DNA of 64,000 bases from Brachyspira alvinipulli ATCC 51933 (GCF_000518245.1 NZ_KI912408.1:85428-149427); one strand, 5' to 3'; counted from the stretch's first letter, positions 17,710-27,807 are shown. Program-made: numbers and translations. Notes: generated by a model not told the origin, from the letters alone.

Positions 17710-18588
17710 TTAAGAGGACTTTTTTATATTACCGCCTATCTCACATATAAATATAGCAGATATCATACATATACCTCCTATAACAAAATTAAAGGTTAAA
17801 GGGTCTTTCATAAAGATAATACCGCATAATGCACCTAAAAATGACTCTAAACTTAATATTATACCTACTTTATTAGGGGCAACATATTTTTGAGACACAG
17901 TTTGTAATAAATAAGCTATTCCTGTAGCGCCTATTGCCAAATAAGTAAGAGAATATATAGTTTCACTTGATACCGAATCTATATTAAGTGGTCTTGAACT
18001 AATAATTCCTATTGATAAAGATATTAAACCTGCTATTATAAGCTGCAATGCTGCCATTATAATACCATCTACATAATCAAGAATCTTATCTACCAGCATC
18101 AAATGTATAGCAAAAACTATAGCACATAAAAGTACAAATAAATCTCCAATTTGTACAGATCCCAAACTATCTAATGATGTAAGTAAATACAATCCAACTA
18201 TAGTAATAATAGCCGCTATAAATGCTGCAGGATGAGGTCTTTTTTTATACATTATCCAAGTAAAAAATGGCAGTAATATAACATAAGAACCTGTAAAAAA
18301 TGCTACTTTTGAAGCTGTTATAAATTTAGAACCCATAGTTTGAAGAAAAAAACCTAAAAAAAGAGCAAGTCCTACCGGAATTGATAACAATATATCCTTT
18401 TTCTTAATTTTTATCATTCTTTTACAAAATACAATAGATAAAAATATTCCTCCTGCTAAATTTCTAAAACCAACAAGATAAAAAGGATCTATTTCTTGAA
18501 CAACAACTTTAACTGCAACAAAACTATAACCCCAAATTAATGCAGTTAAAAATAATCCAATAGTACCAAGTCTCTCTTTATTAGCCAT
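17710..18588 (-). CDS. DMT superfamily transporter (two EamA domains)
   Basis: 292 residues with ten predicted membrane segments arranged as two EamA repeats. The first opens with FLTALIWGYSFVAVKVVV and contains GFRNLAGGIFLSIVF; the second begins near residue 150 and contains LAIGATGIAYLLQTVSQKYV and LSLESFLGALCGIIFM. The family exports or imports amino acids, nucleotides or other metabolites across the inner membrane; the substrate cannot be told. The length is normal. It is separated from arcB by 359 bases and follows the ankyrin gene on the same strand with a 50-base gap, so it may be co-transcribed with it. Confidence 0.85.
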   Translation of the reverse strand: MANKERLGTIGLFLTALIWGYSFVAVKVVVQEIDPFYLVGFRNLAGGIFLSIVFCKRMIKIKKKDILLSIPVGLALFLGFFLQTMGSKFITASKVAFFTGSYVILLPFFTWIMYKKRPHPAAFIAAIITIVGLYLLTSLDSLGSVQIGDLFVLLCAIVFAIHLMLVDKILDYVDGIIMAALQLIIAGLISLSIGIISSRPLNIDSVSSETIYSLTYLAIGATGIAYLLQTVSQKYVAPNKVGIILSLESFLGALCGIIFMKDPLTFNFVIGGICMISAIFICEIGGNIKKSS

Positions 18589-18638
18589 ATTTACGAACTC
18601 GCTTATATTTAAATATTACTTTTAAGAATTAGTAATAA

Positions 18639-20279
18639 TTAAGATTTTAATTTACTTTGAAATAGATTTACTATTTTATTGTAACCTTTTTCTTTAGCAA
18701 TACAATACTCTTTCTCAACCATAGTCTTATTAAAATCAATTAATTCATAATATTTAATTAATTTTTCACATATCTCAAAGTATCCTTTTGAAGATGCAAT
18801 ATATAAAGCTGTACATCCATTAATATTTTGATCTTTGATTGATGCATTATTATCCAACAAATATTCTACAACATCTAATTTACCATTATCTGCCGCTATC
18901 ATCAATGCTGTTTCTTTTGATTTACTCTTTTTATTAATAATATCAGGATATATCTCTAAAATGTATTTAACTATATTCATATATCCATTAGCACAAGCAA
19001 ACATAAAAGCATTCCATCCATTAACATCACTATCTTCTATATTTGCCTCTTTTTCTATTAAATATTTTACCGACTTAAGATTATCATATATAACAGCCCA
19101 CATTAAAGGAGTAATGGTATCTTTACTAGTTTTTAAGGACATACCATTTAATAAAAGAAGCTCTACAACATCAATATTTCCTGCTATTAGAGCATGTACA
19201 ATAGCATTTCTATCCATACTGTCTATAGCATCTATATATGCTTTATTATCAAGTAAAGTTTTAACTATTTCTATATTGCCTATATATGCAGCATACATCA
19301 AAGGAGTAACATCATCATCATCACATTGATTAATATTAACATTATATTCTATCAATAAATCTATAATTTCCTTATTTTCATTTTCTATAGCCAATATTAA
19401 AGGAGATTTACCGTTATCATTAACCCCATTAGGAGATATTCTATTCATAAGTAAATACTTAACTATATCTTTATGGCCAGAAGAAGAAGCAATTGCCATA
19501 GCTTTAGGAGCTTTCTTTTTTGAATTATCAAAGAAATATCTTACAACATCTAAATGCCCGTTATAGGCAGCTGATATAAATGCACTTGAAAATATATTAT
19601 GCTGTTTATTTGCCCCTAATTTTGAATGTATATAGTGAACCAAAGCTAAATTTCCGCTTATAGCAGCTATAGTTAAAGAATATTTCGGTATTTCTATATT
19701 ACCTTTATTAAGTATGTATTCAACTATATCAATATTACCGCTGGATATGGCATAAGATAGAACACTTTCCTCATAAATATCGACATCATCAATATTAGCA
19801 TGATGCTCTATTAAAAATTTAACAGCTTCAAAATTAGATTTCTGACATGAATACATTAAAGGTGTAACATTAGTATCTGTTTTAGCATTAACATCTGCCC
19901 CATTTTCAATAAGAATCTTTATTATATCAAAATAATTTTCAGAACAAGCATAATGCAGAGGGGTTTCACTATTACAATTACTTAAATTGATAGAAGCACC
20001 ATTTTTTATTAAAATTTCTACTATATCTGCATGTCCGTTAGCACAAGCATTCATTAATGGAGTTATGTATAATTGATCTGGTTTATTCGGATCTGCACCG
20101 GCTTTAAGCAATAATTCGACTATTTCTTTATATCCTGATTTTGAAGCATGTGTTAAAGGTGTTAATCCTAATATATTACTTAAGTTTACATCTATATCTT
20201 TATTTTTCAATAAAATTTCAACAGCTAATATATTATTATTGGCTGATGCCTCATGCAATTCTATCTCAATTTCTCTCAT
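18639..20279 (-). CDS. Large cytosolic ankyrin-repeat protein
   Basis: 546 residues composed almost wholly of about 16 ankyrin repeats of 31-34 residues, such as GLTPLTHASKSGYKEIVELL, LYITPLMNACANGHADIVEI and SETPLHYACSENYFDIIKIL. The repeat consensus (TPLxxAxxxGxxxIVxxLL) is well kept through most copies and weaker in the middle. There is no signal peptide or membrane span, so it is probably cytosolic, acting as a protein-binding scaffold. Ankyrin proteins are numerous in this group of spirochaetes. No enzymatic domain is attached. The partner is unknown. Confidence 0.9.
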   Translation of the reverse strand: MREIEIELHEASANNNILAVEILLKNKDIDVNLSNILGLTPLTHASKSGYKEIVELLLKAGADPNKPDQLYITPLMNACANGHADIVEILIKNGASINLSNCNSETPLHYACSENYFDIIKILIENGADVNAKTDTNVTPLMYSCQKSNFEAVKFLIEHHANIDDVDIYEESVLSYAISSGNIDIVEYILNKGNIEIPKYSLTIAAISGNLALVHYIHSKLGANKQHNIFSSAFISAAYNGHLDVVRYFFDNSKKKAPKAMAIASSSGHKDIVKYLLMNRISPNGVNDNGKSPLILAIENENKEIIDLLIEYNVNINQCDDDDVTPLMYAAYIGNIEIVKTLLDNKAYIDAIDSMDRNAIVHALIAGNIDVVELLLLNGMSLKTSKDTITPLMWAVIYDNLKSVKYLIEKEANIEDSDVNGWNAFMFACANGYMNIVKYILEIYPDIINKKSKSKETALMIAADNGKLDVVEYLLDNNASIKDQNINGCTALYIASSKGYFEICEKLIKYYELIDFNKTMVEKEYCIAKEKGYNKIVNLFQSKLKS

Positions 20280-20421
20280 AAATAATAAACCTCATTTATT
20301 ATAAATTTAATATAAAAGATTAAATAGTCAAATATATTTTTATTATAAATTAATTATATCAATTTCACAATATTCTTTTAAATAAAATTTTAAAAACACT
20401 AAAAAAAATATTACTGAATAT

Positions 20422-21783
20422 TTATTGATTCAATATCATAAATGCAGCTGTAGCTATAGAACAATATACAGCTGTACCAATTATATCACATATAGAAGTA
20501 AGCATAGGGGCACCGCTTATTGCAGGATCAATATTCAATTTTGTCAATATAAAAGGCAAAGATAAACCTATAACACTGCCTATAAAAACTATACTAAACA
20601 TCGATATTCCAACAATAAAAGCTATTTCAAATCCACCGCGTATAATGCCAAGTATATAGGCTCCTGCAGCCATACTTAACCCTAATATAAAAGCCACTAC
20701 TACTTCTTTTGAAAGCATATAAAACCAATCTTTCAATACAACATCTCCTATTGCAAGAGAACGTATAACAAGCGTAGCAGACTGACTTCCTGCATTCCCA
20801 CCGCTTCCTATAAGAAGAGGTAAAAACACAACTAATACTATATGTTTTTGCAAAGTATTTTGAAATATACCTATTACACCTCCTGAAAATATATTAATAA
20901 ATACTAATATCAAAAGCCATAATATTCTTTGCTTGTATAAAGTTAATATTGGTGTAATTTTCAAATTATCATCAAATTGATCTTCACTTGATGTAATACC
21001 TGCCATTTTATGAAAGTCATCTGTATATTCTTCTTCTGCAATATCCATTATATCATCTATTGTAACAATACCTATCATACTATGTCTATCATCAACAACA
21101 GCAAGAGAATGCAAATTATATTTTTTCATTATATCAATAGCATTTTCCTGCTCATCATAAACAGATATATAAGGACAATTATTTATTATCTCTGATATTA
21201 GTGTATCTTTATCTGTAAAAAATAATTTTCTTAAGGTAATAGAACCCATTAATGTTCTTCTTGAATCAATTACATATATGGTTGTATAAGTTTCAGAATC
21301 CGCTATATTACTTCTTATATATTCAAAAGCCTCACCTACAGTCCAATCCGGCTTTATTGTTATATACTCAGGAGTCATTAAACGTCCGATACTTCCTTCA
21401 GGATATGCAAGCAGCCAAGAAGCTATTTCTCTTTCCTCGCTTCCTAACAATTTTAATATATTCTCAGACATATCCTCAGGTATAGACTCTAAAAAATATG
21501 TTCTATCATCCGGATTTATATTTTCAAGCAAATCCTTAATATCAGAATTTTCCATATTCTCAATAAGTCTTTGCTGATCTATAGGAACAAGTTCTGGAAA
21601 AACACCTAATTTATAATCCCTTGGAAGTATATTAAAAACTTTATATTTATCTTCATTTTTTAAAGAAGTTATCAAATTAGCAGTTTCTACCTCCTGCCAT
21701 AATGGAAGTATATCGCTTAATGCATCCCATTCTTTTTCTTCTATCAAATCTTCAATTTCCGGCTGTAAAAGTTCTTTAAGCAT
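20422..21783 (-). CDS. mgtE: MgtE-type magnesium channel/transporter
   Basis: 453 residues. The order is a helical N domain (about 1-130) with repeats such as FNILPRDYKLGVFPEL, a CBS pair (about 135-255; LMTPEYITIKPDWTVGEAF and SLAVVDDRHSMIGIVTIDDI), a linker helix, and five membrane segments (about 285-453). The MgtE pore signature GSGGNAGSQSATLVIR and the Mg-binding Asp in APMLTSICDIIG are present. It mediates regulated magnesium entry across the inner membrane, with Mg bound by the N and CBS domains closing the pore. I see no magnesium riboswitch in the 62 bases upstream. Length and architecture are standard. Confidence 0.93.
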   Translation of the reverse strand: MLKELLQPEIEDLIEEKEWDALSDILPLWQEVETANLITSLKNEDKYKVFNILPRDYKLGVFPELVPIDQQRLIENMENSDIKDLLENINPDDRTYFLESIPEDMSENILKLLGSEEREIASWLLAYPEGSIGRLMTPEYITIKPDWTVGEAFEYIRSNIADSETYTTIYVIDSRRTLMGSITLRKLFFTDKDTLISEIINNCPYISVYDEQENAIDIMKKYNLHSLAVVDDRHSMIGIVTIDDIMDIAEEEYTDDFHKMAGITSSEDQFDDNLKITPILTLYKQRILWLLILVFINIFSGGVIGIFQNTLQKHIVLVVFLPLLIGSGGNAGSQSATLVIRSLAIGDVVLKDWFYMLSKEVVVAFILGLSMAAGAYILGIIRGGFEIAFIVGISMFSIVFIGSVIGLSLPFILTKLNIDPAISGAPMLTSICDIIGTAVYCSIATAAFMILNQ

Positions 21784-21845
21784 ACTTCAATATACCTCAA
21801 ATATAAAATAGTAATATCAATAATTTATAAAGAAATAAATTATAA

Positions 21846-22514
21846 TTAATTTTTAGTACCAACCAAATATGTACCTAATTGTATTCCAAAATCAAATGAA
21901 TGTATATTATATCTTGAGTAATTAGGATTTTTATAATTCATACCGAAATCATAGTTAAAATATAATCCTGCGGCAACTGCTGCAAAACTGCTTAAATTAT
22001 ATTTAAAATCTATTGTAAATTTAAGATATGGAATAACTGCTGTTGTAAAAGAATTTTTTATATCATCACTGTTTAATTTAGCACTATAATCTCCATCTTT
22101 AATATTTGCCGCTAAAGGTATTTTAACTCCGGAACCAATTCCTAATGACAGAACCAATACAGTAACTCTAAACATAGCACCGACATTTACAGTATCAAAA
22201 GTATATGAAACTAAACTTCCATCAGTAGAATTTCTATAATTATATGAACTTCTATAATAACCAATATCAGCAAGAGCATCAAAACCTAATAATCCTCCAA
22301 AATCATAAAAATATCCTGGCTGAACTAATACTCCAAAATCAAAAGCGCTTCCGCTTTTAAGTATATCTATTTTGTTTCCATCAAATCCTCTAATATCAGC
22401 AAATGCAAAACTACCTGTTAATGGTACAAATAAAGCAACACCTCCGCCATGCTGAGCAAACATAACCGAACTGAACATAAATACAAAAAATATTGATGCT
22501 ATAATTCTCTTCAT
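21846..22514 (-). CDS. Predicted outer-membrane beta-barrel protein
   Basis: 222 residues with a signal peptide (MKRIIASIFFVFMFSSVMFA, cut before QHGGG). The mature part alternates polar and hydrophobic residues with many aromatic and Gly residues, for example FDFGVLVQPGYFYDFGG and AAVAAGLYFNYDFGMNY, and ends in a short strand, FDFGIQLGTYLVGT. This fits a small 8-10-stranded outer-membrane barrel. No named family is recognised; similar small porin-like proteins are common in this group. It follows mgtE on the same strand after 62 bases. Localisation is inferred from sequence pattern only. Confidence 0.65.
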   Translation of the reverse strand: MKRIIASIFFVFMFSSVMFAQHGGGVALFVPLTGSFAFADIRGFDGNKIDILKSGSAFDFGVLVQPGYFYDFGGLLGFDALADIGYYRSSYNYRNSTDGSLVSYTFDTVNVGAMFRVTVLVLSLGIGSGVKIPLAANIKDGDYSAKLNSDDIKNSFTTAVIPYLKFTIDFKYNLSSFAAVAAGLYFNYDFGMNYKNPNYSRYNIHSFDFGIQLGTYLVGTKN

Positions 22515-22635
22515 AATATAATACCCTCTTGAACTGTGTATTTATTACTACTATAATATAAAAAAATTATATAAAGTCAATTATTTATTTAAAACAACAT
22601 ATATAAAAAAACAGTTAATAACTAAATAATAAAAA

Positions 22636-23394
22636 TCAAACTTCTATAGTAAGTCCATCATAAGCAGGATGCATATTATGAGGAAGCTCCCTTTCTAAAT
22701 GCCTATGCAAAACATCATGAGTCATATGTGTAAAATACGCTTTTTTTACTCCAAGTTTATCAGCTATATTTACAGATTCCTGCAATGACAAATGAGTATG
22801 ATGAGGCCTATATCTTAAGCCATTTAACACCAAAACTTCTGTACCTTCAATCAATTTTAAACTTTCATCGCTTATATAGCTCGCATCTGTTATATAAGTA
22901 AAATTATTAAATCTGTATCCTAATATATCCAAAATACCATGCTTTACAGAAATAGGAATAACTTTTATATCATCAAATACCATATCTTTTTCTATATGAT
23001 GAAATACAACCTGAGGAAGTCCTCCCCCTATTTGAATTGGATTAAAAAAATAATCATATTTATCTCTTAAATTATCCATAGTATCTTTGCTTCCATAACA
23101 ATTTATAGAAGTATGCATTATAAAATTTAATGATCTCAAATCTACTATCCCTGAAGTATGATCTGCATGAGAATGTGTATAGAATACGGCCTCAAGACTA
23201 TCAATATTTTCTCTTAACATTTGCTGTCTGAAATCTGCTGAGGTATCAACTATATAATTCTTATTATTATGCTGAATTAAAATAGACGAGCGGGTTCTTT
23301 TATCTCTTTTATCTTTACTTGTACAAACTTTACATTTACATCCTATCATAGGTACACCATCAGAAGTACCTGTTCCCAAAAATGTTACTCTCAT
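22636..23394 (-). CDS. Metallo-beta-lactamase-fold hydrolase, PhnP-like
   Basis: 252 residues. The zinc motif THSHADH (73-79) and flanking GTGTSDGVP near the N-terminus place it in the PhnP/ribonuclease-Z-like branch. CKCKVC (19-24), just after the N-terminal strand, resembles the metal-binding Cys segment of PhnP, which hydrolyses phosphoribosyl cyclic phosphate. Further ligands include His in VKHGILDILGYRF, Asp in YITDASY and His in THMTHD. There is no phosphonate C-P lyase operon nearby, so the physiological substrate is probably another cyclic phosphodiester. Length is normal. It stands between the barrel protein and the methyltransferase. Confidence 0.8.
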   Translation of the reverse strand: MRVTFLGTGTSDGVPMIGCKCKVCTSKDKRDKRTRSSILIQHNNKNYIVDTSADFRQQMLRENIDSLEAVFYTHSHADHTSGIVDLRSLNFIMHTSINCYGSKDTMDNLRDKYDYFFNPIQIGGGLPQVVFHHIEKDMVFDDIKVIPISVKHGILDILGYRFNNFTYITDASYISDESLKLIEGTEVLVLNGLRYRPHHTHLSLQESVNIADKLGVKKAYFTHMTHDVLHRHLERELPHNMHPAYDGLTIEV

Positions 23395-23489
23395 AATTTT
23401 ACCCTCCTCTATTATTTATAATTGATATTATATAGCTTTTATTCTTAATATCAATACAGCAATAATTTAAGATAAATAATAGCTAAAAA

Positions 23490-24683
23490 TTATATTCTTT
23501 CAAAATATGAAATAAGTTCTATATGGTAAGTATGAGAAAACATATCTATAATATTTAAATCCTGCATTTTATAATGATCTTTTAGTATATAAGCATCACG
23601 TGAAAAAGTCATAGGATCGCATGAAACATATATAATTTTTTTAGGCTTAATCCTAATTATATTTTCTATAACTTTTTTATCAATACCTTCTCTAGGAGGA
23701 TCAACAAACAAAACATCTATATCATAATCAATATTTTTCAATGTTATTAATGCACCTTCATTTATAATATTTAAACCATATTTATTTGCCGCATTTACAG
23801 AATCTTTGTTTATTTCAGAAGAAATTAATTTATAATCTTTATTAAAGTTTTTTAATTTATTTTCTAAAGCACATGTAAAAAATCCGCTTCCTGCATAAAG
23901 CTCTATCACAATATTATCATTATCTTTTATATACTTCACAGCCTCATCTTGAAAATCATCAAGTAAATGCAAGTTGCTTTGAAAAAATGTTTTATGCCCT
24001 ATTGGTATATTACCATATTTAGTTTTATAAAGTATATATTCAATTCCATAGCTTTTTATATTTTTATTATGCTTTACAGTTATTCCATTAAAATATTTTT
24101 CAAAAGATTTTATATTTGTTTTTTTACTCAATTCAATAAATGCCAGAGCTTCATTATTATTATTTTCTATGGCATAAATACTTCCTGTAATATTATTTTC
24201 AGAGACAAAATATTTTATTTTTTCAAATAAACTTTCTTTCAAAATACAGCATTCTTCAACATTAACAAAATCATTACTTTTAAATCTATAAAAACCAACT
24301 TTACCATTATTGGCTATCATATTAACTCTAAGTCTATAATTGGAATTTTTATTGAAAATGATTTTTATATCTTTTTTAAAATCAATATTTCTAATGGCAT
24401 TTAAAACAATATTTTTCTTTATATCAAGCTGTTTATTATAATCAATATGACTGAATAAACATCCGCCGCAAATACTAGAATATAGACATTTAGGTTCTAT
24501 TCTATATTTAGATGCATCTATTATTTTATTTATAGAAGCATAAGAAAATTTTTTATTTTCTTTCGTTATAATAATATCTAATATATCGCCTTCTACACTA
24601 TGAGATATAAATATAACCTTTCCATTTTCATCTTTTGCAATTCCGTATCCGCCGTAAGCAGTATCTATAATTTTAACTTCCAT
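23490..24683 (-). CDS. RNA uracil-C5 methyltransferase, RlmD/TrmA family
   Basis: 397 residues. An N-terminal TRAM-like beta domain (about 1-55) is followed by an Fe-S type cysteine set, C66-x5-C72-x2-C75, with another CC pair near residue 147. The C-terminal SAM methyltransferase domain has VIELYAGSGFFTCALE, the FVDPPREGI loop, and IIYVSCDPMTFSRD with the catalytic Cys. It methylates a uridine in 23S rRNA or tRNA at C5; which site cannot be said. Slightly shorter than E. coli RlmD (433). The gene ends 95 bases from the hydrolase gene and begins 8 bases after the Rpn-like gene, same strand. Confidence 0.88.
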   Translation of the reverse strand: MEVKIIDTAYGGYGIAKDENGKVIFISHSVEGDILDIIITKENKKFSYASINKIIDASKYRIEPKCLYSSICGGCLFSHIDYNKQLDIKKNIVLNAIRNIDFKKDIKIIFNKNSNYRLRVNMIANNGKVGFYRFKSNDFVNVEECCILKESLFEKIKYFVSENNITGSIYAIENNNNEALAFIELSKKTNIKSFEKYFNGITVKHNKNIKSYGIEYILYKTKYGNIPIGHKTFFQSNLHLLDDFQDEAVKYIKDNDNIVIELYAGSGFFTCALENKLKNFNKDYKLISSEINKDSVNAANKYGLNIINEGALITLKNIDYDIDVLFVDPPREGIDKKVIENIIRIKPKKIIYVSCDPMTFSRDAYILKDHYKMQDLNIIDMFSHTYHIELISYFERI

Positions 24684-24691
24684 AAATTATA

Positions 24692-25570
24692 TTAAAGTTT
24701 CTCTACTTCCTCTATAGTTAATCCTGTATTTTCACTTATAAATTTATTATCTAAACCTGATTTTTTAAGACTTCTAGCTATAGATACAGCCTTATTTTTT
24801 TCTCCTTGCTCAATACCTTCTTTTTTTCCCTCTTCTTTTCCTAACCTTCTTTCCTCATCAAGCATTATTTGATTACCATATAAATAAGCCTCTTTTCTAT
24901 CATATTCCATCATCATTAATTTACTTTTTACAAAATTATTATATTTTTTTTGTACCTCTTCCATTATAGGTTTTTCTTTCACGATTTCTGACATAGAAGC
25001 CTCCAAATTTTTACTTGTAAACATTTTTAACCAACAGTTTAAATCTTTTGCTAATACATTCTTCTTAAATTTTTTTAACTCTATTATATGTATTTGCAAA
25101 TGATCTGTGAGAAGTCTCTTATCATTCATTTCATAAAGCATATAACAGGAATGAATATTCTTTGTTTTTTTATCTAAATTAAAATTAAGAAGATTTATGC
25201 TTATTACAGGTGTCAGTTCATCATATTTTTCACCATGTTTTAATAATTTACTATAATTAATCGCCCAATAATAAAGTATTCTTTCTGGAAACCTTGAATT
25301 TCCTTGTAATTGTATTTCTATTATAACAACTGTTCCATTTTGTGTAATACACTTCACATCTGCAATAGTTTCTTTATCCTCATAGTTTTTTTTATAGTTA
25401 AAAGGCGTTAAAATCTCCACTGATCTAAAAGTTTTCATATTAGAATCAAGCATTATTGAATTGATAAAATCAAGTAGTATTAAATTACTGTCCGATGACG
25501 AGAATAAATATCTAACAAAATAATCATTTAAAGGATTAAAAGTTTTTACCGCATTTAAATTTTTTCTCAT
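24692..25570 (-). CDS. Rpn family PD-(D/E)XK nuclease / putative transposase
   Basis: 292 residues. The N-terminal FNPLNDYFVRYLF, then LLDFINSIML, then IADVKCITQNGTVVIIEIQL gives the Asp...Glu-x-Gln catalytic pattern of the PF12784/Rpn family. The C-terminus has the characteristic charged repeat RRLGKEEGKKEGIEQGEKNK and the helix-turn-helix-like SGLDNKFISENTGLTIEEVEKL. Rpn proteins nick DNA and promote RecA-independent recombination in E. coli; many copies occur in spirochaetes. It is intact, without inverted repeats beside it, so it is not an insertion sequence in the usual sense. Confidence 0.85.
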   Translation of the reverse strand: MRKNLNAVKTFNPLNDYFVRYLFSSSDSNLILLDFINSIMLDSNMKTFRSVEILTPFNYKKNYEDKETIADVKCITQNGTVVIIEIQLQGNSRFPERILYYWAINYSKLLKHGEKYDELTPVISINLLNFNLDKKTKNIHSCYMLYEMNDKRLLTDHLQIHIIELKKFKKNVLAKDLNCWLKMFTSKNLEASMSEIVKEKPIMEEVQKKYNNFVKSKLMMMEYDRKEAYLYGNQIMLDEERRLGKEEGKKEGIEQGEKNKAVSIARSLKKSGLDNKFISENTGLTIEEVEKL

Positions 25571-25620
25571 AAATATATTATACTGAAAATTATAAAGTTT
25601 GTCAAAATAATATTTTAATA

Positions 25621-26910
25621 TTAAAAATAATCAGAAAAATATGCCTGTTCTTTTGGTATAATAGACTCTAATAAATTTATACCTTTTATACTAGCTTCTA
25701 TTCTTCCTATCTTATATAAATAAGAAGGAGATTTATAACTCATAAGCATAGTTGTAAGAGTTTGAATATTCATTTTTATAATATATCTGTCTTTTCCGTT
25801 TCTTTTATATTCTTTATTCAATCTTTTACAAACAATATTCCTATCTTCATCCCAATAAATTAAAAAACTTCCATTATTCCATTTAGCCATATTGTCTTTT
25901 ATTATCAAATTAATTTTTTTATTTTTAGGCTTTCTCAAAAAAGGATAATTATTTATAAATGCTTTAACATCAGTAATTCTAGCCATTATATAAGGTCTTA
26001 TAGTTTCTTTTATTTCACTGTCTTCAAGCAAAAATGCCATAGGCTCATTAGTATAATTATAACCATGCACTTTATCTACCATAGAGAAATGTGCTGATAT
26101 ATAATTCCAAAGTCCAAGCCTAGCATCATAATCAAGATAAACAAGTTCTTTTATGTGAAATATATCATTTTCTATAACATAGACTAAAAAACCTTTAGCC
26201 TCATCTTTTTCATCATAATATATAGCAACTATAGTATCATCAACATCCCATCTCCAATACTCCTCCCATTCTAAATCTCCTCTAATTAATGCACCATGTC
26301 TAATATGAGAAAATTTATTATAAAGTTCTTTTAATTCTTCGCTATCGGTAGAAACCCTCTCTACTCTACCCCTATTTGTTATTGTTTTTGGAAGCTGAGT
26401 ATCTTTAATATCAAAACTCATCTTATCAGAAATAATTTCCCAGCCTTTTCTTCTATAAAATGGTATTGAATAAGGATATAATACAGATATAGTTTGACCC
26501 TCTTTCTTCATATTCTCAATACTTTTTATCATTAAATCATTCATAAGTCCCAAATTAGAATACTCTGGATAAGTGGCAACTCCTGTAACTCCAGCCATTT
26601 TATATATAATACCATGTATATTCATTTTCATAGGATACACTGCTATCTGAGAAGCCAATTTTTCTCCGTCAAACCATCCCAATACTTTAGCCTTACTCAA
26701 TACAGCAGATTTAGCCTGTTTTATTTCATCTGCCTCATAACCTAAATTTATAAGTTCATTATTGCTCACTTGAAATGCATATCTCAAAAGATTATTGAAA
26801 TCATCTAGATCTTCTAATGTTAAATATCTTATTTTAAACTTATCTTTCTTTCTCTTAATTATATTTGCTTTTGACTCTTCTTTATTATGGTTACTCATAA
26901 AAAATCTCAT
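25621..26910 (-). CDS. GNAT acetyltransferase, Eis-like
   Basis: 429 residues. Residues about 25-180 form a GNAT domain: IRYLTLEDLDDFNNLLRYAF, MAGVTGVATYPEYSNLGLMN (acetyl-CoA-binding region) and VLYPYSIPFYRRKGWEIIS. The rest, with a second degenerate GNAT-like section and a C-terminal segment ending in an SCP2-like fold, is the layout of Eis-type enzymes, which acetylate amines such as aminoglycosides or peptides. The natural substrate here is unknown. Its length (about 400) suits that family. Another Met lies four codons in. It is between two nuclease-type genes but shows no other link with them. Confidence 0.75.
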   Translation of the reverse strand: MRFFMSNHNKEESKANIIKRKKDKFKIRYLTLEDLDDFNNLLRYAFQVSNNELINLGYEADEIKQAKSAVLSKAKVLGWFDGEKLASQIAVYPMKMNIHGIIYKMAGVTGVATYPEYSNLGLMNDLMIKSIENMKKEGQTISVLYPYSIPFYRRKGWEIISDKMSFDIKDTQLPKTITNRGRVERVSTDSEELKELYNKFSHIRHGALIRGDLEWEEYWRWDVDDTIVAIYYDEKDEAKGFLVYVIENDIFHIKELVYLDYDARLGLWNYISAHFSMVDKVHGYNYTNEPMAFLLEDSEIKETIRPYIMARITDVKAFINNYPFLRKPKNKKINLIIKDNMAKWNNGSFLIYWDEDRNIVCKRLNKEYKRNGKDRYIIKMNIQTLTTMLMSYKSPSYLYKIGRIEASIKGINLLESIIPKEQAYFSDYF

Positions 26911-26955
26911 ACTTTACATAATACATAAATAATATACTAAAAATATTTACAATTG

Positions 26956-27786
26956 TCAATTATTATCAGAGTTCTCAATATTAGCCATGAATAATTCATC
27001 AGAAGGAAGAACTAAACTATCAAGATTATCTTCTTTACCTTGACAAAGTTTAAAGAAATCGCAAAACTCGCAATGCCTGCCAACTTTTTTATCAAATATT
27101 CTATCATATCTTATATCATCAACAATCTCATCGAACCATTCTCTTAAATAGTTAATAGACTCTGGAGTAAATTCTATAGTATCAAATTTATCATCTTCAA
27201 AGTGATAATAAGAACCGCTTGTTACCTTGCATTTAAGCCCATCTAATATACAAGCATACAATTTTAACTGCATAGTTTTTCTTTCTCTCTCCTCATTATC
27301 CTCACCGACATCATAATACTTAGTTGTTTTATAATCTATTATCTGCAAAGTACCATCAGCTGATAAATCGATTCTATCTATTCTACCAAAAAGAATATAA
27401 TCCCTAACCTTATTCTCCATATAACTTTCCATTCTATATGGAACTTTTTGACCAAAAGAATTAAAAAAATTAGAAAGCATATAAAGCCCTCTCTCTCCCA
27501 ATTCTTTTTCCTCTTCCCTGCTGTTAAAAAAAGCTCTTATACCGCTTCTTTTCCAAACATTTCTAAATATACTATATAAATTTTCCAAAGTTCTCTCTTC
27601 AGCTCTTTGCGAATAGAATTCTTTACATGCTAAGTGAACAGCATTACCAAATATAAAATAAACATTAACACTTCTCTTTTGTTTTTTAAAAGGTTTCTCT
27701 ATATATGTATACCTATACTTTCTAGGACAAAGCAAGTATGTAGACATACTATATTCACTAAATCTTTGTAATTTTTTAGCTTCCAT
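26956..27786 (-). CDS. RecB-family PD-(D/E)XK exonuclease with cysteine cluster
   Basis: 276 residues. The core is GRIDRIDLSADG followed by LQIIDYKTTKYYDVGE, giving the catalytic Asp, Asp and Lys. A Cys at residue 20 (CPRKYRYTYI) combines with CEFCDFFKLC near the C-terminus to make the four-Cys pattern that holds an Fe-S cluster in AddB and Cas4. No helicase partner and no CRISPR array or cas gene is nearby, so it is a stand-alone nuclease domain (PDDEXK_1 type). It probably acts on DNA ends in repair. It starts shortly after the ankyrin gene ends, on the same strand. Confidence 0.8.
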   Translation of the reverse strand: MEAKKLQRFSEYSMSTYLLCPRKYRYTYIEKPFKKQKRSVNVYFIFGNAVHLACKEFYSQRAEERTLENLYSIFRNVWKRSGIRAFFNSREEEKELGERGLYMLSNFFNSFGQKVPYRMESYMENKVRDYILFGRIDRIDLSADGTLQIIDYKTTKYYDVGEDNEERERKTMQLKLYACILDGLKCKVTSGSYYHFEDDKFDTIEFTPESINYLREWFDEIVDDIRYDRIFDKKVGRHCEFCDFFKLCQGKEDNLDSLVLPSDELFMANIENSDNN

Positions 27787-27807
27787 AAAACATATTATTT
27801 CAATTAT

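Noticed and set aside
18835..19329. 164-codon frame antisense to the ankyrin gene
   Set aside because: It is a shadow of the regular ankyrin codon pattern; the minus-strand protein is clearly the real one.
21784..21845. Magnesium riboswitch before mgtE
   Set aside because: The 62-base leader is too short and lacks the conserved elements.
24692..25570. Rpn-like gene as an insertion sequence
   Set aside because: No terminal inverted repeats or target duplication are visible; the family is a nuclease/recombination protein found as a normal chromosomal gene.
26956..27786. Cas4 of a CRISPR system
   Set aside because: The Cys pattern is similar, but no cas genes or repeat arrays occur in the window.
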